DNA of 64,000 nt from Pseudomonadota bacterium (GCA_021827205.1 JAKAWV010000016.1:1-64000); one strand, 5' to 3'; shown: positions 25,953 to 35,325, counted from the stretch's first letter. Numbers and translations are program-made. Notes: a model not told the origin generated them from the letters alone.

Positions 25953-27491
25953 TCAGTGTCCGCCGGCCGCGGTCGCGCTGGCCTTGGCGATGAACGGTGG
26001 TTTGGCGAACCACATCACCCCGATCAGGGCTATGAACAACCAGCCCAGCACCCAGAACAGGTCGATGGTGGACACCATGAAACCCTGCGCGGTGACCACC
26101 TGGTTGAGCACCGCCTCGGCGCCCTGGGTGCTGCCGGTGACTTGGGTGAGTTGTCGCATGGCCGCGCGTGTGGTCGGCGAATACACGGTGATGTGATCAC
26201 CCAGCACCGCGTGCTGCACGGCAGCGCCGCGGTCCCACACATAGGTGGTGATCGAAGCGGCGAAGCTGCCGGCCACGGTGCGCAGGAAGGTGGCCACGCC
26301 CGAGCCGGATGCGATCTCGCGCGTTTCCAGGTCGGAGAGCAGGATGGTCAGCACCGGCATGAAGAACAGTGCCACGCCCAGGCCCTGCCAGAACTGCGAC
26401 CAGGCGATATCACCGAAGCTGACCATGGAGTTGAAGTCGGCGCGGTAGAACGACACCACGCCCATGGCCAGGAACGACAGCGAGGCGAGGATGCGCAAGT
26501 CGAAACGTCCTCCGTAACGGCCCACGAAAAACGTCAGCAGCACCGGCAGGATGCCCACCGGTGCGGCGGCCAGGCCGGCCCATTCGCTGGTGTAGCCCAA
26601 TTGCGTCTGCACCCACAGCGGCACGATCAGATTGAGCGCGAAGAACGCCGCGTAGGCCAACACCAGCACCACCGTCCCGGCGGCGAAATTGCGGTGTCGG
26701 AACAGCTTCAGATCGACGATGGGCTCGCGATCGGTCAGCTCCCAGATCACGAACACGGTCAACGCGATGGCGGCGATGATCGCCAGCACGACGATGAAGT
26801 CCGAGCCAAACCAGTTGAGCTGGTTGCCCTTGTCCAGCAGGATCTGCAGCGAGCCCACCCCCAGGATCAGCGTGATCAGGCCCACGTAGTCGATGCGCGG
26901 ACGCTGCGTCGTCTCCGGACGCTTGTGCATCTGCAGCCAGACCATGAACGAGGCGAAGATGCCGATCGGCACGTTGATGAAAAAGATCCAGCGCCAAGTA
27001 TAATTTTCGGTGATCCAGCCGCCCAGCACCGGCCCGGCGATCGGCGCCACCACCGTGACCATGGCGATCAGCGCCAGCGCCTGCGGGCGTTTTTCGGTCG
27101 GATAAATCGACAGCAGCAGCGCCTGCGTGATCGGATACATCGGCCCGGCCACCGCGCCCTGCAGGGCGCGGAAGGCCACCAGCATGCCCATGCTGGCGGC
27201 AAAGCCGCACATCGCCGAGGTGATCGAAAACAGCAGCGTGGCCAGCACGAACAGGCGCACTTCACCGAAGCGCTTGGCCAAAAATCCGGTCAGCGGCAGG
27301 GCGATGGCGTTGGCCACGGTGAACGAGGTGATCACCCAGGTCGCTTGCGTCACCGTCGAGCCGGTGTCGCCGGCGATGGTCGGCAGCGACACGTTGGCGA
27401 TCGACAGGTCGAGCACCTGCATGAAGGTGGCCAGCGACAGGGCAAACGTGGTCAAGCCCACGTTCGCCGGGCGGTACAGCGGTTCGCTCAT
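25953..27491 (-). CDS. emrB: EmrB-type DHA2 major facilitator efflux transporter
   Basis: A 512-residue inner-membrane proton antiporter with about 14 membrane segments. DHA2 features are FMQVLDLSIANVSLPTIAGDTG in helix 1, the motif A-like loop GFLAKRFGEVRLF, and motif C in IAMVTVVAPIAGPVLGGWI. It sits last in an operon with marR, the outer-membrane factor and emrA, 9 bp after emrA. With EmrA and the outer-membrane protein it would form a tripartite pump for hydrophobic drugs or uncouplers. Confidence 0.95.
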   Translation of the reverse strand: MSEPLYRPANVGLTTFALSLATFMQVLDLSIANVSLPTIAGDTGSTVTQATWVITSFTVANAIALPLTGFLAKRFGEVRLFVLATLLFSITSAMCGFAASMGMLVAFRALQGAVAGPMYPITQALLLSIYPTEKRPQALALIAMVTVVAPIAGPVLGGWITENYTWRWIFFINVPIGIFASFMVWLQMHKRPETTQRPRIDYVGLITLILGVGSLQILLDKGNQLNWFGSDFIVVLAIIAAIALTVFVIWELTDREPIVDLKLFRHRNFAAGTVVLVLAYAAFFALNLIVPLWVQTQLGYTSEWAGLAAAPVGILPVLLTFFVGRYGGRFDLRILASLSFLAMGVVSFYRADFNSMVSFGDIAWSQFWQGLGVALFFMPVLTILLSDLETREIASGSGVATFLRTVAGSFAASITTYVWDRGAAVQHAVLGDHITVYSPTTRAAMRQLTQVTGSTQGAEAVLNQVVTAQGFMVSTIDLFWVLGWLFIALIGVMWFAKPPFIAKASATAAGGH

Positions 27492-27500
27492 GGCGTGGAC

Positions 27501-28715
27501 TCAGCCCTGCCTGGCGTGTGGGGCGACTGCGGCAGGCGCCATGGCGGACCCGGCGTTGCTGTGGATGATGCGCGCGATCAGTGCATCGGCGGCGCGCACC
27601 TGGCCGTCGTACACCGTGGTTTGCAGCACCGGTTTGCTTGGCGGCTGGCTGGCCAGCATCGCGCCGTTCTGGTCGTGCAGATTGACCTCGACCGTCATCG
27701 ACAGGCCGACGCGTAGCGGGTGCTTGGCGAGCTCGCCCCGATCCAGGTCGATGCGCACCGGCAGGCGCTGCACGATCTTGATCCAGTTGCCAGTGGCGTT
27801 TTGCGCCGGCAGCAGGGCGAAGGCGCTACCGGTGCCGATGCCCAGACCCTGCACGTGGCCGTGATACACCACGCCGCCGCCGTACACGTCGGAAGTGAGC
27901 GTCACCGGCTGGCCGATGCGCATCTGGCCGATCATGGTTTCCTTGAAGTTGGCGTCCACCCACACGTGATCCAGCGGCACCAGCGCCATCAGCGGCGTGC
28001 CCGGCAGAACGCGCTGGCCGAGTTGCACGTTGCGCTTGGCCACGTAGCCGGACACCGGCGCCAGCAACCGGGTGCGCACCAGGTCCAGATAGGCCTGGCG
28101 CAGCATCGCGGCGGCCATGAGCACGTCGGGCTGCCTGGCCAGCACCGTTTCGGCGATCGGTGCGCGGCTGCTGTTCAGTTGCTCGCGCGCGGCGCCAAGG
28201 GCAGCGCGCGCCGCGGCCAGCGCGTCGCCGGCGTGCTGTGCATCCTGTGCAGAAATCGCGCCGGTACCCTTGAGCTTGAGCACGCGTGCGTCATCCTGCT
28301 CGGCGCGGCGCAACTCGACTTGGCGCGTCGCCAGCAGCGCCTGCGCCGCACCGGCACCGGCATACAGCGCGCGCACGCGGCGCACGGTCAGCGCCAGATT
28401 GGCCTCGGCGCGTTCCAGCGCCACGCGCGCGTCGGCGGCGTCGAATTGCACCAGCGTTTGACCGGCGCGCACGTAGTCGTTGTTGTCGGCATCGATGGCG
28501 GTGACCGTACCCGGCACCAGCGGCGTCACCTCGACGATATTGGCGTGTGCATAGGCATCATTGGTGCTGGCGTACCAGCGCCCGTCCAGCCAATACCACG
28601 TACCCCATGCCAGCAGGGCGAACACGACGACGATGAAAACCAGACGCAGCAGCAGCTTGCGGCGCGGGTTGGGGGCCACCACGGCGGCGCTCGCGGTAGA
28701 GGCGGAAGTGCTCAT
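27501..28715 (-). CDS. emrA: EmrA-type membrane fusion protein
   Basis: A 404-residue periplasmic adaptor. One membrane anchor (about 23-43, LVFIVVVFALLAWGTWYWL) is followed by WYASTNDAYAHANIVEVTPLVPGTV, a lipoyl/barrel-sandwich half, an alpha-helical hairpin (about 105-205), the second lipoyl half TRLLAPVSGYVAKRNVQLGQRV, and the beta-barrel with VWVDANFKETMIGQMRIGQPV. It starts in the ATGA overlap with the outer-membrane factor gene and bridges it to EmrB. Confidence 0.95.
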   Translation of the reverse strand: MSTSASTASAAVVAPNPRRKLLLRLVFIVVVFALLAWGTWYWLDGRWYASTNDAYAHANIVEVTPLVPGTVTAIDADNNDYVRAGQTLVQFDAADARVALERAEANLALTVRRVRALYAGAGAAQALLATRQVELRRAEQDDARVLKLKGTGAISAQDAQHAGDALAAARAALGAAREQLNSSRAPIAETVLARQPDVLMAAAMLRQAYLDLVRTRLLAPVSGYVAKRNVQLGQRVLPGTPLMALVPLDHVWVDANFKETMIGQMRIGQPVTLTSDVYGGGVVYHGHVQGLGIGTGSAFALLPAQNATGNWIKIVQRLPVRIDLDRGELAKHPLRVGLSMTVEVNLHDQNGAMLASQPPSKPVLQTTVYDGQVRAADALIARIIHSNAGSAMAPAAVAPHARQG

Positions 28716-30175
28716 GGCTGGATCTCGGCAACGTTAGCGGGGGCGGGAGCGCCGGTCGGCGGCAGGTAGCCGCCGCCCAGCGCCACGACAAGACTGACGC
28801 CGGCGCTGAGCCGGTCGGCGCGCAGTTGCGCCAGGCGCTGATCGGCCTGCAGCAACGCCTGCTGCACCCGCAGCGCCTGCATTTCGCTGATCACACCGGC
28901 GCCGAGCTGGTCCTGCGCCAGCTTCCAGGCTTCGGCGGTGGCAGCGCGCGCCCGTTCCTGCGCGCGCAGCTCGCGGTCCAGCGACTGCGTCGCGCTGACG
29001 CCATCGGCGACCTCATGGATGGCCTGCACCAGGGTACTGTTGTACTGCGCGACGGCGGCATCGAAGGCGGCATTCCGACCGGCGAGGTTGGCGCGCAGGC
29101 GGCCGCCGTCGAACAGCGGCAGGCTGATCGCCGGAGCGAACTGCTCGTAGTGCGAGGCGGCTTCGAACAGATTGCCCGCGCCCAGCGAAGCCAGCCCGAG
29201 CCCAGCGGCGAGATTGATATTGGGCAGGAATGCCGCGCGCGCGACCTTGATCGCGCGCGCTTCGGCCTCCACGCGCCACAGCGCGGCGGTCACGTCCGGA
29301 CGCCGTGCCAATAGCTCAGCGGGTAGCGCGGCCGGCAGCGCCAGCGGCGCGGCGCGCAGCGGTGCGGGTGCGTGCAGGGTGTCGGCAAAGCCCGGACCCT
29401 GGCCGCACAGCGCGGCCAGCGTCAGCGCCGCGGCGCGCTCGCCGCGCTGCGCGGCCTCGAGCTGCTGGCTGGCTGCGGCCAGCGCCGCGCGCGCAGTGGC
29501 CAGTTGCATGCGGTTGTCCATGCCGGCGGCGACGCGCTTGTCGGTCAACCCGAGCAGGCGCTGACTGTGCGCGAGGTTGGCCTTCAGAATGGCGACGCTT
29601 TGCCCGGCATAGGCGTAATCGACGTAGGCGCGGGTCACGTCCGCAGCCAGTTGCAGGCGCGCGGCGCTGGCCGCGACCGCCACGGCGTGCGCCTGATCGA
29701 CTGCCGCCTCCCACTGCGCGCGCTGTCCACCCCACAGATCGAAGGTGTAGTTGAAGCTGAGCCCGGCACGCCACAGTGTGGAGTAGTGGCCGCCCAGCGG
29801 CGCGCCGATGACCGTCGGCGGGATGCGGATGCCGTCGGCAGAAACGCCAGCGCCCAGTGTCGGCATGCGCGCGGCATCGGCGCCGGCGGCTGCGGCTTCG
29901 GCCTGGCGCACGCGCGCGGCGGCCACTGCCAGGTCGGGATTGCTGGCCAGCGCGACATGGATCAGGTGATCGAGCTGGGCATCGTGAAAGCTGTGCCACC
30001 AGTCGGCGGCGGGCCATGCGGCTGTTTGCCGCGGCACGCCGGAAAGCGTGCGGCCCATGGCCAGACTATTGGCGGCCAGTGGCGCCTGTTGCGGCTTGAG
30101 GCCGCCAGGATTGGCGCAGCCGGCCAGTAACAGGGTGCCCAGCGCCAGCGCCAGCGGCTTGAGAGTTCGGGACAT
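28712..30175 (-). CDS. NodT/OprM-family outer-membrane efflux lipoprotein
   Basis: A 487-residue TolC-like outer-membrane channel. Lipobox LLLAGC puts the lipidated Cys at 20. Two homologous TolC repeats follow, with AWPAADWWHSFHDAQLDHLIHVALASNPDLAVAAARVRQAEA in the first and LLARRPDVTAALWRVEAEARAIKVARAAFLPNINLAAGLG in the second. It overlaps emrA by 4 bp and starts 9 bp after marR, so it is the channel of the EmrAB pump. Confidence 0.95.
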   Translation of the reverse strand: MSRTLKPLALALGTLLLAGCANPGGLKPQQAPLAANSLAMGRTLSGVPRQTAAWPAADWWHSFHDAQLDHLIHVALASNPDLAVAAARVRQAEAAAAGADAARMPTLGAGVSADGIRIPPTVIGAPLGGHYSTLWRAGLSFNYTFDLWGGQRAQWEAAVDQAHAVAVAASAARLQLAADVTRAYVDYAYAGQSVAILKANLAHSQRLLGLTDKRVAAGMDNRMQLATARAALAAASQQLEAAQRGERAAALTLAALCGQGPGFADTLHAPAPLRAAPLALPAALPAELLARRPDVTAALWRVEAEARAIKVARAAFLPNINLAAGLGLASLGAGNLFEAASHYEQFAPAISLPLFDGGRLRANLAGRNAAFDAAVAQYNSTLVQAIHEVADGVSATQSLDRELRAQERARAATAEAWKLAQDQLGAGVISEMQALRVQQALLQADQRLAQLRADRLSAGVSLVVALGGGYLPPTGAPAPANVAEIQP

Positions 30176-30184
30176 GGCGGGGAC

Positions 30185-30652
30185 TCAGCTCGGGGTGTCG
30201 GTGGAGCTCAGGGATTCGACGATGCGCTTGAGCAAATCACGCAACGCGTCGCGCTCGGTTTCGCTCAGATCGCGCAGCGCGCGCGCCATGGTGTGTTCGC
30301 CGCAACCGCGCATGCGCGACCACAGCGCGGTGCCGGCCTCGGTGGGGATCACGCGCACGCAGCGGCGGTCATCGGGATTGGGCGCGCGGCGCACATAGCC
30401 CTTTTCTTCCAGGCCATCCAGCACGCGCGTCATGGCGCCGGCATCGTGACCCAGCGCCTGCGCCAGTTCGCCCGGCGCCAGCGGCCCGCACTGCGCCAGG
30501 CGCTTGAGCGCGGTGTACTGGGTGTGGTTGATGGCCAGACCGTTGGCGGCCAGTTCGGCTTCCAGCGCGCTGATGATGCGTGCGCGTGCAAGGCCAAGCA
30601 GCAGGCCGAGATTTTCCTCGGCGCCGACGGGAAGATTGCAAACAGGATTCAT
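30185..30652 (-). CDS. MarR-family transcriptional regulator
   Basis: A 155-residue winged-helix repressor of the EmrR type. The core runs INHTQYTALKRLAQCGPLAPGELAQALGHDAGAMTRVLDGLEEKGYVRRAPNPDDRRCVRVIPTEAG, with the recognition helix in HDAGAMTRVLDGL and the wing DDRR. It heads the efflux operon, so autorepression relieved by pump substrates is expected. The ATG at 30652 is chosen; the frame extends to a TTG at 30727 inside the inverted repeat, which is unlikely. No strong ribosome site is seen. Confidence 0.92.
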   Translation of the reverse strand: MNPVCNLPVGAEENLGLLLGLARARIISALEAELAANGLAINHTQYTALKRLAQCGPLAPGELAQALGHDAGAMTRVLDGLEEKGYVRRAPNPDDRRCVRVIPTEAGTALWSRMRGCGEHTMARALRDLSETERDALRDLLKRIVESLSSTDTPS

Positions 30653-30727
30653 GGCTTTGGTTGCGCGAGCAAGCAGTGAAGGGTTGCGGAACTGGAACTT
30701 CGACTCACATTGACGCTCAAAGTTCAA

Positions 30728-30752
30728 TGCTTAGGCAATAGTAGACTAAGCA
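30728..30752. promoter_or_regulatory. Inverted repeat, candidate MarR operator
   Basis: TGCTTAG and CTAAGCA (30728-30734 and 30746-30752) form a perfect 7-bp inverted repeat with an 11-bp spacer. It lies between the divergent marR and pagL-like genes, and a TACTAT hexamer for the marR strand falls inside it. A MarR dimer bound here could silence both directions. Inference from position only. Confidence 0.45.
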
Positions 30753-30785
30753 ACCTTTTTGCTGACTACACCTCAAGGAATTTCG

Positions 30786-31304
30786 ATGTCGCGCCGTCGC
30801 ATGTTCCTGTGTGCGCTCGCCTTGGCCGGCGGCCTGCAGGTCGCTGCACCCATCCCCGCCCACGCCACCAGTTACGAAGTGCTGGGCGGGCGCAGCAAGA
30901 CCTCCGGCTGGCGCTGGGCTGACGCTGCGTTCTTCGCTGTCGTCGGCGATGCGCGTCCCTTCACGCTCGGCAAGCACCCGCTGACCTGGGCGCCCGATGC
31001 AGAACTGGGCTGGATCGGCCCGCTACCGGTCACCGCGCATAATGTGCATGAGTCCATGACGCATCCGGTGTGGATGGCGATGGGCGGCGCGCGCGTGTCC
31101 GGTTTCTGGCGCCAGGCCTTCTTCGGCTTCGATGTGGCGCTGACCAAGGACCGTACCGGCGCGCTGTCCAGCCCCTATGAGTTTGTTTCCACCCTGGGTT
31201 GGCAGGGCACGCACTACGTGCTGGCGCTGCGCCACATTTCCAACGCCGACCTCCACGAGCCGAACCTGGGCGAGACGATGATGCTCGTGGGATTCAGGTT
31301 TTAG
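30786..31304 (+). CDS. pagL: PagL-like lipid A 3-O-deacylase
   Basis: A 172-residue outer-membrane beta-barrel hydrolase. Signal peptide is about 1-27 (ending AHA). The C-terminal LRHISNADLHEPNLGET holds the PagL triad His150, Ser152 and Glu163, in the same spacing as in PagL proteins, and the chain ends in an aromatic F, as barrel proteins do. It would remove the 3-O acyl chain of lipid A. AAGGAA precedes the ATG at 30786; an upstream in-frame ATG at 30759 lacks one. It shares its upstream region with the marR-efflux operon. Confidence 0.83.
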   Translation: MSRRRMFLCALALAGGLQVAAPIPAHATSYEVLGGRSKTSGWRWADAAFFAVVGDARPFTLGKHPLTWAPDAELGWIGPLPVTAHNVHESMTHPVWMAMGGARVSGFWRQAFFGFDVALTKDRTGALSSPYEFVSTLGWQGTHYVLALRHISNADLHEPNLGETMMLVGFRF

Positions 31305-31351
31305 CGGGAGCCGGCAGAGCTTGCGCTTTGTGATTCGAGGCTTCAGTGTTT

Positions 31352-31393
31352 CCCGAGTCCCGAGTCCCGAGTCCCGAGTCCCGAGTCCCGAGT
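31352..31393. repeat. Tandem heptanucleotide array, six CCCGAGT units
   Basis: Six perfect copies of CCCGAGT lie between the pagL-like gene and the convergent GT2 gene. Related heptads occur at 47344-47374, 47449-47497, 50001-50021 and 55970-55997, always in spacers. Confidence 0.9.
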
Positions 31394-31418
31394 CCAGCTC
31401 TCGCTCAGCGCGCTGCGG

Positions 31419-32180
31419 TCACCTATCGATCGTGGTCGGGTCGATCACCAGTGGCGGCTGCGCGGTGGCGCGGCGATGCGCGGCGCAGATATGGCCGTAG
31501 TGCAGGATGCGCTTGCCGGTATAGAGCGCGATGCACGCGATGTCGCGGATCGGGCGGAAGTGGCTGCGGCGGAACTCGGGCTGGTAGCGCGAATCGATCG
31601 GCACCGAGACCACGCCGAGGCCCAATTCGCGGCAGGCGCTGATCAGCAGCGCGGCCTCGAACACGAAATCCTCGGCCTGCGGGTCGGCCAGCGCCAGCAC
31701 CGCGCGCGGGTAGTAGCGCTGCCCGCTCTGGCTGTCCGCGATCGGCACGCCGGCGCCCCAGGAGATGCCCCAATCGGCCACGGCATTGGCGCGGCGTCGC
31801 GCTGGGGGTTGCTGCTCGCGATTGCGGATGCGCGCGCCGATGACGATGTGCCGCGGATACTGGCGCGCGGCGGCGAGCAGCCGCGGCACGTCGCTGGCCA
31901 GGTGCTGGCCGTCGCCATCCATGGTCACCACGCCGTCCACGCCCAGCTCCAGCGCGCGGCGGAAACCGTCGCGCAGGCCGGCACCCTTGCCTTGCGGCAT
32001 GGGGTGCCGAATCAGGATCACCGGCAAATCGGCGATGCGCGCGGCGGTGGCGTCGCTGGAGCCGTCGTCGATCACGATGACTTGCGCGCTGACGGTCAGC
32101 GCGCCCAGCACCACTTCGCGGATCGCGCGCTCCTCATTGAGCGCGGGAATCAGGATGGCAACGCGATCGCCGGGAGTCAT
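31419..32180 (-). CDS. GT2-family glycosyltransferase
   Basis: A 253-residue GT-A-fold transferase of the dolichol-phosphate-mannose synthase/WcaA type. It has VAILIPALNEERAI, the nucleotide-binding IDDGSSDAT (38-45), the metal site MDGDGQH (87-93) and FVFEAALLISACRELGLGVVSVPI. No membrane domain is attached. The ATG at 32180 lies 2 bp after the stop of the ketoacyl-synthase-like gene, so it belongs to that operon. In arylpolyene and xanthomonadin clusters a GT2 accompanies such synthases. Confidence 0.87.
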   Translation of the reverse strand: MTPGDRVAILIPALNEERAIREVVLGALTVSAQVIVIDDGSSDATAARIADLPVILIRHPMPQGKGAGLRDGFRRALELGVDGVVTMDGDGQHLASDVPRLLAAARQYPRHIVIGARIRNREQQPPARRRANAVADWGISWGAGVPIADSQSGQRYYPRAVLALADPQAEDFVFEAALLISACRELGLGVVSVPIDSRYQPEFRRSHFRPIRDIACIALYTGKRILHYGHICAAHRRATAQPPLVIDPTTIDR

Positions 32181-32182
32181 GC

Positions 32183-32989
32183 TCAAGGTGGGTGCTCGCA
32201 GTCCAGAGACAGCAGCGTGCCAGAGCCCAGCGGCCAGGTGAAGCGTCGCGGTGCGGCGCCCAGACAAACCTCCAGCAGCGGCAGCGCGCGTGCGGCGGGA
32301 CTGCCCGCATACCAGGGCTGCAAACGCGTATCGCACGGGGCGTTGGGTGACGCGTGTCCAGCCTGCACGCGCGCATGCAGGCGCAGGCCGAATGCGTCGT
32401 CGACAACCGGCGCCAGCAGCAGCGCGACGGCGAAATCCAGCGCGCACGGCGCGGCGTCGGCCAGCGCGCCAGCATCGGCGACATCGAACATCACCAATAG
32501 TTGCGGCGCGGCGCTGGTTCGCACCTCGAGCAGCGCCGCCAGCAGCGCCGGGCCGATGCCCTCGCGGCCGCAAGCCAGCGCGCTCATCGACGCATGGCTG
32601 GCCGCGGCCATGCTCCAGTGTCCGGCTGCGGCGTTGTGCACCGAATGCGTGAAGCGCGTCGGCGAGACCTGATCCGGCGTCTGCGCCAGCGTGCTGAGGA
32701 TGGCGTCGGTGTTGGCCATGTCGCCGAAAGCGCTGCAAAACACGGCGCCGATGCATGTCGCACGATGCGTACCCAACGCCTGCGTGGCTGCTTCCAGCGC
32801 CAGACGCACCGCGTGCGGCGCGCGGCGGTGCTCGGCCGGCGCCATGCATGCGGCGGCCGGGCGTGCGCTGCGGCCGCCAGGCAGCGCGCGCGTCGGATCG
32901 CGCAGCCAATCTGCGAAAGCAGCAGCATCGTCCAGCCCCGGCGCGCACAGGCCCCAGCCGGTCACCGCAGCATGCAGCACGGCACTCAT
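32183..32989 (-). CDS. Beta-ketoacyl synthase-like chain-length factor
   Basis: A 268-residue protein shorter than true ketoacyl synthases (about 400). It resembles the N-terminal ketoacyl-synthase-2 type proteins of arylpolyene clusters: AVTGWGLCAPGLDDAAAFADWL, CIGAVFCSAFGDMANTDAIL and FTHSVHNAAAGHWSMAAASHASMSAL. The catalytic Cys of the active-site loop is not in its usual context, so it probably acts as a partner or length factor of the following synthase. Overlaps the synthase stop by ATGA. Confidence 0.8.
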   Translation of the reverse strand: MSAVLHAAVTGWGLCAPGLDDAAAFADWLRDPTRALPGGRSARPAAACMAPAEHRRAPHAVRLALEAATQALGTHRATCIGAVFCSAFGDMANTDAILSTLAQTPDQVSPTRFTHSVHNAAAGHWSMAAASHASMSALACGREGIGPALLAALLEVRTSAAPQLLVMFDVADAGALADAAPCALDFAVALLLAPVVDDAFGLRLHARVQAGHASPNAPCDTRLQPWYAGSPAARALPLLEVCLGAAPRRFTWPLGSGTLLSLDCEHPP

Positions 32990-34170
32990 GCGGCATCTGC
33001 GCGCGCAAAGGCCAGACAGGCGTTGCTGCCGCCGAAGCCGAACGAAAAACTCAGCGCGCGCCGCAACGCGCACTGTTGTGGCGCGAGCACCAACTGCGCG
33101 GCGATGTCCGGCTCGGGCCTGACACAACCGACCGTGCCCGGCACCACGCCCTCTTGCAGCGCCAGCAGCGTAAGCACCGCTTCCAACGCACCGGCCGCGC
33201 CGAGGGTGTGGCCAGTGACGCCCTTGGTCGAGCTGGCGCAAATGCCGGGCAGCGCGCGCGCGACCAGCGCGGCCTCGACGGCGTCATTATGGTGGCTGGC
33301 GGTGCCGTGCAGGTTGATGTAATCGAAGGCGTCCGCTGGCAGCGCGCATTCGTGCAGCGCCGCCAGCAGCGCGCGGGTGGCACCCATGCCCTCGGGGTGC
33401 GGCGCGGACAAATGATGCGCATCGCTGCTCTCGCCGCAGGCCAGCAGGCGCGGCGCAACGGGCGCATCCGCAACGCGGCGCAGCAAAGCCAGCGCCACGC
33501 CCTCGCCGATGGACAGTCCGGCGCGCTCCACGTCGAACGGTCGGCACGGTGCGGTGTCCACCAGCTCCAGTGCGTTGAAGCCGTACAAAGTGCTGGCGCA
33601 CAGCGAATCGGCGCCGACCACCAGCACGGCATCGGCGATATCCGCGTGCAGCAGGCGCGCGCCCAGGCCGAACGCCTTGGCGCTGGCCGAGCAGGCCGTG
33701 GATACGGTGAACGCCGGACCGGCAATGGCGGTGTGCGCGCACAGCCACTCGGCAGGGCCATGCAGGTGATGCAGGCGCGCATCGGCCAGATCGTGCGGCA
33801 AGTGGCCATGATCGAGACGCCGATACGCCTGTTCGCTGGCCTCGATGTTGGCGGTTGATGTGCCGAGCACCAGAGCCACGCGCGTGGCGCCACAGTCGGC
33901 CAGCGTCCGCGCCAGCGTCACACTGAAATCGTCCTGCGCCAGCGCCAGCATCAGCAGGCGATGCAGGCGCGAGTCCAGGCCGGGGGCCGGCTGTTGCGGG
34001 ATGCCCTCGACGCGACCGATCCAGCACGGCAGCGGCATGCCGATTGGCGCGTAGTCATTGCGACGCAGCCCGCTGCGGCCCGCGCGCAAGGCTGCCGCGT
34101 GCGCAGCGCAGCCGGTGCCCAGCGCGGACACGGCGGTAAACGCAGCAATGGCAACTGGAGTCGGCGGCAC
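32986..34170 (-). CDS. Beta-ketoacyl-ACP synthase (arylpolyene/xanthomonadin type)
   Basis: A 394-residue condensing enzyme with a complete Cys-His-His triad: Cys160 in FTVSTACSASAKAF, His288 in NLHGTASHHND and His321 in GVTGHTLGAAG, plus Lys316. It would extend an acyl- or polyene-ACP chain. It starts at GTG 34170 with no strong ribosome site and leads the coupled set with the chain-length factor and GT2. Other arylpolyene genes (dehydratase, ketoreductase, carrier proteins, acyltransferases) are absent here. Confidence 0.9.
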   Translation of the reverse strand: MPPTPVAIAAFTAVSALGTGCAAHAAALRAGRSGLRRNDYAPIGMPLPCWIGRVEGIPQQPAPGLDSRLHRLLMLALAQDDFSVTLARTLADCGATRVALVLGTSTANIEASEQAYRRLDHGHLPHDLADARLHHLHGPAEWLCAHTAIAGPAFTVSTACSASAKAFGLGARLLHADIADAVLVVGADSLCASTLYGFNALELVDTAPCRPFDVERAGLSIGEGVALALLRRVADAPVAPRLLACGESSDAHHLSAPHPEGMGATRALLAALHECALPADAFDYINLHGTASHHNDAVEAALVARALPGICASSTKGVTGHTLGAAGALEAVLTLLALQEGVVPGTVGCVRPEPDIAAQLVLAPQQCALRRALSFSFGFGGSNACLAFARADAA

Positions 34171-34419
34171 GGCGAGGCTGTCGGCGGGGGCGCGGAAGTA
34201 TAGGGAACCTCGAAAAACTCCGTCTTTGGAGCGGGGTTTTCCGGAGATGGGAAGTCCGGCTCCTGTCCGGACATGTCCCGCGCATGGTCAACCGCTGGCG
34301 CGATTGGCGGGGATGACGTTCAGGGCGCTTCGAATCATTTGCCCAGCCGTTCTTTGGCCAATACCCGCGGCAGCAACGGGGGCAGCAGGTAAGCTCATGG
34401 TTTTGAACGGAGGCGCGGC

Positions 34420-35325
34420 ATGTTCAGCGAACCGTCCGAGCGCGTCAATGCGCTGCTGCGTGGCCTGCAGGATCGTGTCTGCGCCGCGATCGAAGCCGTG
34501 GATGGTGGCGCGTGCTTCGTCGAGGACGCTTGGCAGCGCGCCGAGGGTGGCGGCGGGCGCACGCGCGTGCTCAAGCAGGGGCGCGTGTTCGAGCAGGCCG
34601 GCATCGGCTACTCGCGCGTGCAGGGCGGGCAGTTGCCGGCCTCGGCCACCGCGCACCGGCCCGAATTGGCCGGCGCGGCGTGGACCGCGGTCGGCGTGTC
34701 GCTGGTGTTGCATCCGTGGAATCCGTACCTGCCCACCACGCACGCCAACGTGCGTTATTTCGAGGCGCATCCGACCAGCGCCACCCCGGTGTGGTGGTTC
34801 GGCGGCGGCTTCGACCTCACCCCGTTTTATCCCTTCGACGAGGATTGCGCGCACTGGCACGGCGTGGCGCGCGCGCTGTGCGCGCCTTATGGCAGCGAGG
34901 TGTACACGCGCTACAAGCGCTGGTGCGACGAGTATTTTTTTCTCAGGCATCGCGGTGAGATGCGCGGCATCGGCGGCTTGTTCTACGACGATCTCAACGC
35001 CTGGGGTTTCGAGCCCTGTCAGCGTTTCACCGAGGCCGTCGGGCAGGGATTCCTGGAGGCGTATCTGCCGCTGGTCGAGCGCCGCCGCGACACGCCTTAC
35101 GGCGAGCGCGAGCGCGAGTTCCAGTTGTATCGCCGTGGGCGCTATGTGGAATTCAATCTGGTTTACGACCGCGGCACGCTGTTCGGTTTGCAATCGGGTG
35201 GGCGCGCCGAATCGATCCTGATGTCGCTGCCGCCGCGCCTGCGCTACGAGTACGGTTATACGCCCGCGCCCGATAGCGCCGAGGCGCGTCTGGCCGCGTA
35301 CCTGCAGCCGCGTGATTGGGCGTGA
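34420..35325 (+). CDS. hemF: Coproporphyrinogen III oxidase, oxygen-dependent
   Basis: A 301-residue cytoplasmic enzyme of heme synthesis, decarboxylating two propionates to vinyls. Family hallmarks are [25 protein letters not shown], the conserved [38 protein letters not shown] and the C-terminal [21 protein letters not shown]...[14 protein letters not shown] precedes the ATG. Length matches E. coli HemF (299). It is a single gene divergent from the ketoacyl synthases. The 34171-34419 spacer holds no gene. Confidence 0.97.
   Translation: MFSEPSERVNALLRGLQDRVCAAIEAVDGGACFVEDAWQRAEGGGGRTRVLKQGRVFEQAGIGYSRVQGGQLPASATAHRPELAGAAWTAVGVSLVLHPWNPYLPTTHANVRYFEAHPTSATPVWWFGGGFDLTPFYPFDEDCAHWHGVARALCAPYGSEVYTRYKRWCDEYFFLRHRGEMRGIGGLFYDDLNAWGFEPCQRFTEAVGQGFLEAYLPLVERRRDTPYGEREREFQLYRRGRYVEFNLVYDRGTLFGLQSGGRAESILMSLPPRLRYEYGYTPAPDSAEARLAAYLQPRDWA

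Noticed and set aside
25938-27716. Plus-strand open frame of 592 codons over emrB
   Set aside because: Antisense to a clear 14-helix transporter; no domain in the product.
30653-30727. N-terminal extension of the MarR regulator to TTG 30727
   Set aside because: The start would be TTG next to an operator-like repeat, and the added residues are not MarR-like; the ATG at 30652 fits family length.
31352-31393. Possible CRISPR array
   Set aside because: Units are 7 bp, directly adjacent and without spacers. It is a simple tandem repeat, as are the arrays at 47344-47497.
34200-34290. Possible terminator hairpins between the ketoacyl synthase and hemF
   Set aside because: Stems are only 4-6 bp or bulged, and the flanking genes are divergent, so no terminator is expected there.
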